Shown here: one piece after another, positions 6,191 to 13,234 of the stretch | How positions within the stretch are numbered: position 1 is the first letter of the stretch | Layout of the letters: each line of letters begins with the position of its first letter | DNA from: Clostridium sp. CAG:1013 | GTDB lineage: Bacteria > Bacillota > Clostridia > Oscillospirales > Acutalibacteraceae | Direction of reading: 5' to 3' | Assembly (NCBI GenBank): GCA_000432995.1 | Contig: HF972615.1 | Span: 1 to 17,759, forward strand | Length of the DNA stretch: 17,759 bases | Translations under genes and position numbers: made by a program | Notes under the pieces: model-generated | What the model saw: only the letters and a program-made list of their open reading frames with translations | Told to the model about the DNA's origin: nothing | The model's database searches: none

Positions 6191-8845
6191 ATGAAAAGCG
6201 ACCGTACCATACATGGGCGTGTACTTGACTATGCATATATGGATACAGATACGCTGTATCGGGATTTTGATATTTCGGATCAAGGCTACAACGATGAACA
6301 GGCAGAAGAAAGCCGTGTTCGATACGGAAAGAATGTATTGTCTGGTCGGGCATCGGATACAGTGCTCTATCGTTTGAGGAGAGCTTTTATAAATCCATTT
6401 ACCGTTATTTTGTTTTTACTGGCGGTCATTTCGTTTTTTACCGATGTGGTGCTGGAATCAAATTTCAGCCGTAATATCACCACCGCAGCTATCACATTAT
6501 GTATGTTGCTGATCGGCGGTATTGTGCGCTTTATTCAAGAGCTGCGAGCAAAACGCATTGCGGATCGCTTGACAAAGATGATTTCATCTACTGTGTTGGT
6601 GCTTAGGAATAGTAGATGGACGAAGATGTCCTCAACAGAACTTGTAGTAGGTGACAAAGTGCGCCTAGTTGCCGGAGACCGTGTCCCGGCGGATATTCGT
6701 TTGACCGTGGCAAAGGATTTATTTATCTCCCAATCGGTTCTTACGGGAGAGAGTGCAATCTTAGAGAAGAATGCAGATATCCTTTCCCCAGGACAGGCTC
6801 TTTCCTATTCCGATTATAACAATCTGGCTTTTATGGGATCATCGGTCACGGGTGGTACGGGTGAAGGCATTGTACTGGCTGTTGGAAAGGATACCGTCTA
6901 TGGGGGATTTTTAACGGCGGAATCCCATGTCAAGAACGGTTTTGACCAAGGGGCGAATTCCATTGCGTGGGTGCTCATTCGCTTTATGGCGGTTTTGATC
7001 CCAGTTGTATTTATAGCCTGCGGACTCACCAAGGGAGATTGGATTTCCGCCTTTCTATTCGCGCTTTCTGTTGCCGTGGGTCTTACTCCGGAGATGCTTC
7101 CCATGGTCATTAATGCTTGTCTTGCCAAAGGCAGCGCAGCTATGGGCAAAAAACAAACTGTGGTCAAAAACATCAATGCCATGCAGGGATTTGGAAGCAT
7201 GGATGTTTTGTGCGTAGATAAAACCGGAACGTTGACTGGCGACAAAATATCCTTGGAATATTACATGGATATTCTAGGAAATGAGAGCCAACAGGTCTTA
7301 AATCTCGCGTACTTAAACAGCCTCTATCATACTGGTGTCAAAAATCACTTGGATGATGCGATTCTCAAGTGTAAGGAAATGCCGGGGCGCGGTATGCAGT
7401 ATCAGGAGCTGGAGAGGCAGCATCAAAAGTTGGATGAACTCCCTTTTGATCATGAGCGGAGATTTGCCAGTGTTCTTGTCCGGCACGATGAAGAAAACCT
7501 GCTGATCATCAAAGGAAGCGTCGACGAAGTGTGTCGCCGCTGCCGCTATATTGAATATAAAGGTGAACGCCGTGAAATGGACATCGATGGGAATACCAGC
7601 GTCCATGCCATTGTAGATGAAATGCTGGAAGACGGCATGAAAGTTCTGGCTGTGGCGTATAGGCCCATGAAACAGGCGAAGTTATCTCGGGAAGATGAGA
7701 ACGGTCTCACACTGCTGGGGTATCTGGCATTTTTTGATGCGCCAAAAAAAAGCGCCGCTGCAGCCATAGAGAAACTGCAAAAACTCCACGTTGACGTGAG
7801 AGTGTTGACTGGCGATAATCAAGATGTTGCGGTTTCCATCTGTCGCAGATTGGGAATTGATACGGTACACACTCTGACGGGCGAAGAATTGGAGCAGTTG
7901 ACGGACAACGACATTCCCATGAAGGTTGAGCATACCACTGTCTTTTCAGAACTGTCGCCCAAACAGAAAGTTCAAGTGGTGCAGATACTCAGAACCAACG
8001 GACACACAGTAGGCTTTTTAGGAGATGGTATGAACGATTTGCCAGCTATTGTGGAGTCAGATGTGGGAATCTCTGTAGACACGGCATCGGAGGCTGTCAA
8101 AGAAGGGGCAGACGTTGTCCTGCTGAAAAAGGATCTGAATGTGCTGGAAGAAGGCATCAAGGAAGGCCGAAAAGCCTTTGCCAACGTGTCAAAGTATATC
8201 AAGATCACCGCTTCCTCCAATTTCGGAAATATCCTCTCTATTGTGATTGCCAGCGTATTTTTGCCATTTTTCCCCATGACTTCCTTGCAGCTTTTGCTGC
8301 TGAATCTTCTGTATGACATTTTGTGTCTTGTTCTTCCTTGGGATCATGTGGATGAGGCCGCTTGCGCGAAACCGTTGGAATGGTCTGGCAGGACGCTGGG
8401 CCGCTTCATGAGATTCTTTGGGCCGAACAGTTCCATTTTTGATATTATTACTTTTGCGTATTTGTTTTTCGTTTTGTGTCCTGCGATTTGCGGCGGTGGG
8501 TTTGCTTCTCTGACGGAAAGCTATGACCAGGCTCGTTTTATTGTTTTGTTTCAAACAGGCTGGTTTTTGGAATCCATGTGGACGCAAATACTGATCTTGC
8601 ATCTGCTGCGCACACAAAAAGTACCCCTGCTTCAAAGCAGACCTTCTCGCCCGGTCATGCTGGTTACGTTGCTGGGGACCGTGTTCTTTACACTCCTCAC
8701 ATTTACCCCCATGGGCGAGTTGATAGGATTGACGGCTTTGCCCCCGGTCTATTTTGCCTTTTTGGCAATTACAGTTTTATTGTATCTGCTGTGGGTCACA
8801 TTGGCTAAGCGGTGGTATATCCGGCGGCATCATGAACTGCTTTGA
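6191..8845 (+). CDS. MgtA-type cation-transporting P-type ATPase (first copy)
   Basis: This 884-aa membrane protein is a P3B-type (MgtA/MgtB-like) ATPase, a family that uses ATP to take up Mg2+. The phosphatase motif TGES is at 185-188 and the phosphorylation motif DKTGTLT begins at D343. The M4 signature LTPEMLPMVINACLAKG is MgtA-like. The hinge motif is GDGMND at 611-616, and the membrane region has NLLYD then LPWDHVDE. The frame is open back to an ATG at 6041, but the ATG at 6191 follows GGAGGTGA at good spacing and is preferred. The hinge GDGMNDLPAIVESD departs from the usual GDGINDAPAL pattern, with Met for Ile and Leu for Ala. The regulator gene follows after 17 bases. Substrate is inferred from family; Ca2+ or another divalent cation is possible. 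Confidence 0.9.
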   Translation: MKSDRTIHGRVLDYAYMDTDTLYRDFDISDQGYNDEQAEESRVRYGKNVLSGRASDTVLYRLRRAFINPFTVILFLLAVISFFTDVVLESNFSRNITTAAITLCMLLIGGIVRFIQELRAKRIADRLTKMISSTVLVLRNSRWTKMSSTELVVGDKVRLVAGDRVPADIRLTVAKDLFISQSVLTGESAILEKNADILSPGQALSYSDYNNLAFMGSSVTGGTGEGIVLAVGKDTVYGGFLTAESHVKNGFDQGANSIAWVLIRFMAVLIPVVFIACGLTKGDWISAFLFALSVAVGLTPEMLPMVINACLAKGSAAMGKKQTVVKNINAMQGFGSMDVLCVDKTGTLTGDKISLEYYMDILGNESQQVLNLAYLNSLYHTGVKNHLDDAILKCKEMPGRGMQYQELERQHQKLDELPFDHERRFASVLVRHDEENLLIIKGSVDEVCRRCRYIEYKGERREMDIDGNTSVHAIVDEMLEDGMKVLAVAYRPMKQAKLSREDENGLTLLGYLAFFDAPKKSAAAAIEKLQKLHVDVRVLTGDNQDVAVSICRRLGIDTVHTLTGEELEQLTDNDIPMKVEHTTVFSELSPKQKVQVVQILRTNGHTVGFLGDGMNDLPAIVESDVGISVDTASEAVKEGADVVLLKKDLNVLEEGIKEGRKAFANVSKYIKITASSNFGNILSIVIASVFLPFFPMTSLQLLLLNLLYDILCLVLPWDHVDEAACAKPLEWSGRTLGRFMRFFGPNSSIFDIITFAYLFFVLCPAICGGGFASLTESYDQARFIVLFQTGWFLESMWTQILILHLLRTQKVPLLQSRPSRPVMLVTLLGTVFFTLLTFTPMGELIGLTALPPVYFAFLAITVLLYLLWVTLAKRWYIRRHHELL

Positions 8846-8862
8846 GAAAGGAGGAATCTGCA

Positions 8863-9366
8863 ATGAAAAAAAGAATCGGTTTTATCTCTTTGGATTCCTC
8901 TTTGGTCAAATGGCTATTCGAGCAGCTTGGAACTTCTGAAATGGCCACTCCAAGCTCAAAAGAATTGATGGAAGGTCTCAGGGATTTAAAGGACGGCAAT
9001 GTGGGTTCTCTTATGCTGGAGGTGGAGGAGGGGTTCGTCCCATTTCCAGAAAGCAATACCATCTGCTGCGGCGCGCTTTCCATTGATTTGAGATTGCGCA
9101 GAGTAAGTCGGGATGGAGTGGAAATTTCATTAACCCCCAAAGAGTTTGATATTTTATGTTTTTTGGCTCGCAATCGGGGAGAGGTATTTACAAAGGAGCA
9201 GATTTACCAGGCTGTGTGGGATAATGATTACTTACTTGATGATAGTAATATTATGGCGTTTATCCGAAAACTGCGAAAGAAAATAGAGCCCAACCCGGAT
9301 TCGCCAGAATACATCCTGACCATTTGGGGGATCGGCTATAAATTCAACGACAGGCTTTCGTCTTAA
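8863..9366 (+). CDS. OmpR/PhoB-type winged-helix regulator lacking a receiver domain
   Basis: The protein has 167 aa from the ATG at 8863, which follows AGGAGG by eight bases. Residues about 70-163 form an OmpR/PhoB winged-helix DNA-binding domain: LTPKEFDILCFLARNRGEVF, KEQIYQAVW, then the recognition helix NIMAFIRKLRKKI and the wing YILTIWGIGYKF. The first 69 residues are too few for a response-regulator receiver (about 120) and show no acidic pocket or phosphoacceptor pattern, though they open with a beta-like MKKRIGFISLD. It is therefore not a normal two-component regulator, and no histidine kinase lies nearby. It sits 17 bases after one ATPase gene, with a second downstream, so it probably controls this cation module. 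That target is inferred from position. The N-terminal part may sense a ligand or be a shrunken receiver. Confidence 0.85.
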   Translation: MKKRIGFISLDSSLVKWLFEQLGTSEMATPSSKELMEGLRDLKDGNVGSLMLEVEEGFVPFPESNTICCGALSIDLRLRRVSRDGVEISLTPKEFDILCFLARNRGEVFTKEQIYQAVWDNDYLLDDSNIMAFIRKLRKKIEPNPDSPEYILTIWGIGYKFNDRLSS

Positions 9367-9375
9367 ATTCTTACC

Positions 9376-9430
9376 AAATCGCAAGAAAATCGCAAGGTTT
9401 TGACCATGTGATCTTTCTTGCGATTTTTTT
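9376..9430 (+). terminator. Intrinsic terminator with an internal repeated arm
   Basis: AAATCGCAAGAAA (9376-9388) pairs perfectly with TTTCTTGCGATTT (9414-9426), followed by T to 9430. The loop contains a second copy of ATCGCAAG (9389-9396), which could pair with the same right arm. It ends the first ATPase-regulator operon. The direct repeats TCGCAAG (9379-9385, 9390-9396) are spaced 11 bases, like OmpR-family operators, so a regulatory role is also possible. Confidence 0.8.
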
Positions 9431-9505
9431 ATACTGGTTCAGGACCAAGGGAGAGAAATGTGAGAACTGGATTGCTTTTAAGAATACGAATATGGAGGAA
9501 GAAGA

Positions 9506-9817
9506 ATGAATTTCACTTGTGTGTTTTTTGGAGTCATTTTTATTGCAGCTGGGATTCTGTTTGCTTTGGGCAAAGGTCATATCCACCTTGCCGCATGGAA
9601 AGCTATGCCCCAGCAAGAAAAAGATAAAATCAGGATCCAACCCCTTTGCCGCAATATTGGTGAGATGATGATTTTGAGCGGTGTTATTTTTTTGCTGAAA
9701 GGATTGTGGGCGGGATTTGAGAATCCCTGGTTTGTTGTTTCTATGATTCTATGGCTATTCATCGCGGGATTTGATGTCTGGTATATAACGAAAAGCGATC
9801 GTTATTACAACAAATGA
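9506..9817 (+). CDS. DUF3784 family small membrane protein
   Basis: This 103-aa protein resembles the DUF3784 family. It has three hydrophobic segments, at about residues 4-20, 51-68 and 74-93. Between the first two lies a charged loop with GKGHIHLAAWKAMPQQEKDK and a cysteine-containing stretch (LCRNIGEMM), matching the family pattern of a glycine-lysine turn, a KEEK-like helix and a following helix. The ATG at 9506 has GGAGG seven bases upstream. No function is known for the family. It lies between the winged-helix regulator and the second ATPase, after a terminator, so it probably has its own promoter or relies on read-through. A TATACT at 9430-9435 could be a -10 box but lacks a good -35, as in activator-dependent promoters. 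Confidence 0.8.
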   Translation: MNFTCVFFGVIFIAAGILFALGKGHIHLAAWKAMPQQEKDKIRIQPLCRNIGEMMILSGVIFLLKGLWAGFENPWFVVSMILWLFIAGFDVWYITKSDRYYNK

Positions 9818-9866
9818 TCCGCACTGCGGTTTACATAGATATTTCTGAGAAAAAGAGGTGAATGGC

Positions 9867-9935
9867 ATGGACTCTGACGGCAGTCCGCAAAGGTCAGTAC
9901 AGAATATGGGCAATGGAGTTCCATGTCCCTGTTGA
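9867..9935 (+). CDS. Possible 22-codon leader peptide upstream of the second MgtA-type ATPase
   Basis: A short ORF reads MDSDGSPQRSVQNMGNGVPC then PC and stop. Its ATG has GAGGTG six bases upstream, a proper ribosome site. It ends 38 bases before the ATPase start. Bases around its start (GGCATGGA, 9864-9871) can pair with its end (TCCATGTC, 9920-9927), while ATGGA/TCCAT (9914-9925) forms a competing hairpin. Enterobacterial mgtA is preceded by a proline-containing leader peptide, mgtL, that helps control it; the resemblance here is only in layout. Translation is unproven and chance is possible. Confidence 0.35.
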   Translation: MDSDGSPQRSVQNMGNGVPCPC

Positions 9936-9973
9936 CTGTATTGCCTTGATTAGATTCAAGGAGGTATATAACA

Positions 9974-12739
9974 ATGAACAAGAAGGAAAATCGCATTTCT
10001 GTTCGTCAGACTGCGGAAAAGGCAGTGATCCGCGATGAGCAGAATCGCCGCCTTCAGCATGCGGCAACTAATCCCATGAAAGGTGTTTTACTAGATCTGC
10101 ACACCACACTTTGTGGTCTTGATACGGATGACGTATCCACAAGTCGAGGAAAATACGGCAGCAATAAAGTGACCCATGAGAAGAAAAAATCTTTGGCAAA
10201 ACGACTGGTAGATGCATTTGTGAATCCCTTTACCGCCATCCTGTTTTGTCTGGCGCTTGTCTCCACAATGACCGATATGGTTTTTCCCTATTTTTCTCTT
10301 TTTGACAGTGCGCCGGAGGATTTTGACTGCCTAACCGTGGTGATTATCCTAACCATGGTCATAATTTCCGGTACACTCCGCTTTGTACAGGAATCCAGAA
10401 GCGGCAATGCTGCGGAAAAGCTTCTGGCTATGATCACCACCACCTGTACGGTCACCCGGAAAAATCAGGAAAAAGTGGAAATCCCCATGGATGAATTGGT
10501 TGTGGGTGATATAGTACATCTTTCCACCGGGGATATGGTCCCGGCTGATGTGCGTATTTTGGAGGCGAAGGATCTGTTTATCAGCCAAGCCAGCCTTACA
10601 GGGGAGAGTGAACCTGTGGAGAAAACTCCCCATGTAAGCGAAGAAAAGGAAAGTGTCACTGAGTATTCGAACATTGCCTTTATGGGAAGCAATGTGGTTT
10701 CAGGCAGCGCCACTGCCGTGGCAGTTTGTGTAGGGGATAATACTCTCTTCGGCTCTATGGCGTCTGCCGTTGCAGGAGATGCGGTCGAAACCAGTTTTAC
10801 CAAAGGAGTAAATGCGGTTTCGTGGGTTCTGATTCGCTTTATGCTGGTGATGGTGCCGCTGGTATTTTTCATCAACGGTATCACCAAGGGAGATTGGTTG
10901 GATGCTTTCCTGTTTGGCATCTCTATTGCGGTGGGCCTGACCCCGGAGATGCTTCCCATGATTGTGACAACCTGTCTTGCCAAAGGTGCGGTGTCCATGA
11001 GCAAAAAGCAGACGATTGTCAAAAACCTAAACTCGATCCAGAATTTTGGAGCAATCGACATCCTCTGCACAGATAAAACCGGAACCTTAACGCAGGATCA
11101 GGTGGTCCTGGAATATCACTTGAACGTCAATGGGGAAGACGACACCCGAGTTCTGCGTCACGCCTATCTCAACAGCTATTTTCAGACCGGCTATAAGAAT
11201 CTCATGGATCTGGCCATCATTCGTAAGACCGAGGAGGCAGAAGCCGAGGACCCTCGGCTGGTGGATCTGTCAGAACACTACATCAAAGTAGATGAGATTC
11301 CCTTCGATTTTACCCGTCGTCGTCTGACCACAGTTGTGCAGGATAAAACCGGGAAAACACAGATGGTGACCAAAGGCGCTGTGGAGGAAATGCTGTCGAT
11401 TTGCTCCTTCGCAGAGTATGACGGCAATGTTCAGCCGCTGACGGATGAAGTGCGCCACCGCATTCTTCAAACGGTGGACGAACTCAATGATAAGGGGTTT
11501 CGCGTGCTTGCCATCGCGCAAAAAAGCAACCCGTCTCCGGTATGCACATTTGGTGTGAAAGATGAGTGCGATATGGTGTTAATTGGCTATCTGGCTTTCC
11601 TTGATCCGCCAAAGGAATCCACTGCGGATGCCATTCAAGCCTTGAAGGACCATGGAGTAACCACCAAAATCCTAACCGGGGATAACGATAAGGTTACCCG
11701 CACCATCTGCAAGCAGGTGGGGTTGAAGGTGCGGAATATGCTGCTAGGGTCTGACCTGGAACACATGAGTGATGAAGAATTGGCTAAAGTGGCGGAATCC
11801 ACCGATGTTTTTGCCAAGCTGACCCCAGATCAGAAGGCGCGTGTCGTATCCGTCCTTCGGGAAAACGGCCACACTGTCGGCTTTATGGGGGACGGCATCA
11901 ATGACGCTGCCGCCATGAAGTCCGCTGATATCGGCATCTCTGTGGATACCGCGGTGGATGTAGCAAAGGAATCGGCGGACATTATTCTGCTGGAAAAAGA
12001 CTTGATGGTGTTGGAGCAAGGCATCATCGAAGGCCGCAAGACTTATGCCAATATGATCAAGTATATCAAGATGACCGCTTCCTCCAACTTTGGCAATATG
12101 TTTTCCGTGTTGGCTGCCTCGGCGCTGCTGCCGTTCCTGCCCATGATGAGCGTGCATCTGATTTTCCTGAACCTGATCTACGATTTGTCCTGTACGGCGA
12201 TTCCCTGGGACAATGTGGACGAGGAATTTATCGCAAAGCCCCGGAAGTGGGACGCGTCAAGCGTGGGTAACTTCATGATTTGGATTGGGCCCACCAGCTC
12301 CATCTTTGACTTCACCACCTACTTGTTTATGTACTTTGTATTTTGTCCGCTGTTTGTGTCGGGAGGCGTACTGTTCAACGATTTGCCCGCCCATTTCAGT
12401 GGAGCGGAACTGGCCATGATGCAGGCAAAATATATCGGGTTGTTCCAGGCGGGCTGGTTTGTGGAATCCATGTGGAGCCAGACTCTTGTCATCCATATGA
12501 TCCGTACGCCCAAGCTGCCCTTTATTCAAAGCCGGGCCTCTGCTCCGCTGACTCTGTTGACACTGACCGGTATCACAGTACTTACGATCATTCCGTTTAC
12601 GCCCTTTGGCGCCATGCTGGGCTTTGTGGCCTTGCCCGCCGCTTATTTTGCCTACCTGATTCCGTGTATTCTGCTCTACATGGTGTTGGCAACCAGTCTG
12701 AAAAAGGCGTATGTACGGCATTACGGCGAACTTCTTTAA
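9974..12739 (+). CDS. MgtA-type Mg2+-transporting P-type ATPase (second copy)
   Basis: This is a 921-aa P3B-type ATPase in the inner membrane, expected to import Mg2+ at the cost of ATP. TGES is at 209-212, DKTGTLT starts at D367 and GDGIND is at 639-644 (GDGINDAAAMKSADIGISVD). M4 carries LTPEMLPMIVTTCLAKGAV, the MgtA signature, and the later membrane region has NLIYDLSCTAIPWDNVDEEF. It is closer to textbook MgtA than the first copy and has a longer basic, hydrophilic N-terminus (MNKKENRISVRQTAEKAVIR). The start has AAGGAGG nine bases upstream. The two copies are clearly paralogous along their whole length, so they arose by an old duplication or were recruited separately. A 50-aa membrane microprotein follows after 18 bases. 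Confidence 0.92.
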   Translation: MNKKENRISVRQTAEKAVIRDEQNRRLQHAATNPMKGVLLDLHTTLCGLDTDDVSTSRGKYGSNKVTHEKKKSLAKRLVDAFVNPFTAILFCLALVSTMTDMVFPYFSLFDSAPEDFDCLTVVIILTMVIISGTLRFVQESRSGNAAEKLLAMITTTCTVTRKNQEKVEIPMDELVVGDIVHLSTGDMVPADVRILEAKDLFISQASLTGESEPVEKTPHVSEEKESVTEYSNIAFMGSNVVSGSATAVAVCVGDNTLFGSMASAVAGDAVETSFTKGVNAVSWVLIRFMLVMVPLVFFINGITKGDWLDAFLFGISIAVGLTPEMLPMIVTTCLAKGAVSMSKKQTIVKNLNSIQNFGAIDILCTDKTGTLTQDQVVLEYHLNVNGEDDTRVLRHAYLNSYFQTGYKNLMDLAIIRKTEEAEAEDPRLVDLSEHYIKVDEIPFDFTRRRLTTVVQDKTGKTQMVTKGAVEEMLSICSFAEYDGNVQPLTDEVRHRILQTVDELNDKGFRVLAIAQKSNPSPVCTFGVKDECDMVLIGYLAFLDPPKESTADAIQALKDHGVTTKILTGDNDKVTRTICKQVGLKVRNMLLGSDLEHMSDEELAKVAESTDVFAKLTPDQKARVVSVLRENGHTVGFMGDGINDAAAMKSADIGISVDTAVDVAKESADIILLEKDLMVLEQGIIEGRKTYANMIKYIKMTASSNFGNMFSVLAASALLPFLPMMSVHLIFLNLIYDLSCTAIPWDNVDEEFIAKPRKWDASSVGNFMIWIGPTSSIFDFTTYLFMYFVFCPLFVSGGVLFNDLPAHFSGAELAMMQAKYIGLFQAGWFVESMWSQTLVIHMIRTPKLPFIQSRASAPLTLLTLTGITVLTIIPFTPFGAMLGFVALPAAYFAYLIPCILLYMVLATSLKKAYVRHYGELL

Positions 12740-12757
12740 GATGGGAGGCGTTTTATC

Positions 12758-12910
12758 ATGAATTGGACAAGTGTTTGGACGAATTTGTTTGGAACTACTT
12801 CCGTTTTAGGGGTCAATCTGGGATTCTGGGTGGCAATGGCCGTTGTTTTGCTGATTGTTATCCTGATGAACGTGGTGTTTTGGAGCATGAAGCCAAAAAA
12901 GCCCGATTGA
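12758..12910 (+). CDS. 50-aa single-span membrane microprotein following the MgtA-type ATPase
   Basis: A 50-residue ORF begins at the ATG at 12758, nine bases after GGGAGG, and 18 bases after the ATPase stop. It reads MNWTSVWTNLFGTTSVLGVN, then one strong hydrophobic span (about residues 21-42), then a basic tail SMKPKKPD. It lies in the ATPase operon and before the terminator. Small membrane proteins such as MgtS and MgtR adjust MgtA stability in enterobacteria; this one shows no sequence likeness that I can claim, and a partner role is inferred from position and topology. The composition and the good ribosome site make it very likely to be a real gene. Confidence 0.75.
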   Translation: MNWTSVWTNLFGTTSVLGVNLGFWVAMAVVLLIVILMNVVFWSMKPKKPD

Positions 12911-12945
12911 TCCAAATTCCACTAGCGATTTAATTTGAAAGCGAG

Positions 12946-12969
12946 TCAGGTGCTGCGTTTCGCACCTGA
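12946..12969 (+). terminator. Hairpin downstream of the microprotein gene
   Basis: TCAGGTGC (12946-12953) pairs with GCACCTGA (12962-12969) around an 8-base loop. No T tract follows, so alone it is a weak terminator; it may stabilise the 3' end. Confidence 0.45.
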
Positions 12970-12979
12970 ATAGAAAACC

Positions 12980-13023
12980 AGGATATGGGATGGTTTTGCG
13001 ACCCTTCCATATCCTTCTTTTTT
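12980..13023 (+). terminator. Intrinsic terminator of the second ATPase operon
   Basis: AGGATATGG (12980-12988) pairs with CCATATCCT (13007-13015), followed by TCTTTTTT. It closes the ATPase-microprotein transcript. Confidence 0.8.
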
Positions 13024-13234
13024 GCTTTTTGAGACTGGTGAAAGGAGAGTCCGAAATCTGGTTTGGCAATAGGGGAAAAGCCTTGTGCTTAGGAGGTGAA
13101 ATCAGGCGGATTTCTTGCTTTTTTGCCAGAAAATGAGGGATACATTTTGAAAAAATTTCCGGTATTTCCAACAATCTATTGACGGATGGGGTCTAATCAT
13201 TGTAAGATGGAAAAAAAGTGAGGAGGTTTTTCCC
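13024..13234 (+). promoter_or_regulatory. Intergenic region with a possible promoter of the beta-glucosidase operon
   Basis: Around 13179-13206 TTGACG, a 16-base spacer and TGTAAG could form a promoter about 30 bases before the start codon. The rest of the stretch shows no gene. An AGGAGGTGAAATC sequence near 13091 looks like a ribosome site, but no start codon follows at the right distance. I see no clear operator. Confidence 0.4.

Noticed and set aside
9863..10039. Alternative frame from the ATG at 9863 overlapping the start of the second ATPase
   Set aside because: The ribosome site is too close to that ATG and the frame runs into the ATPase gene; the ATG at 9867 is better placed.
13091..13177. 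Small ORF after the AGGAGGTG sequence near 13091
   Set aside because: The only start (GTG) overlaps the ribosome-site-like sequence with no spacing, and the 28-codon product shows no clear character.
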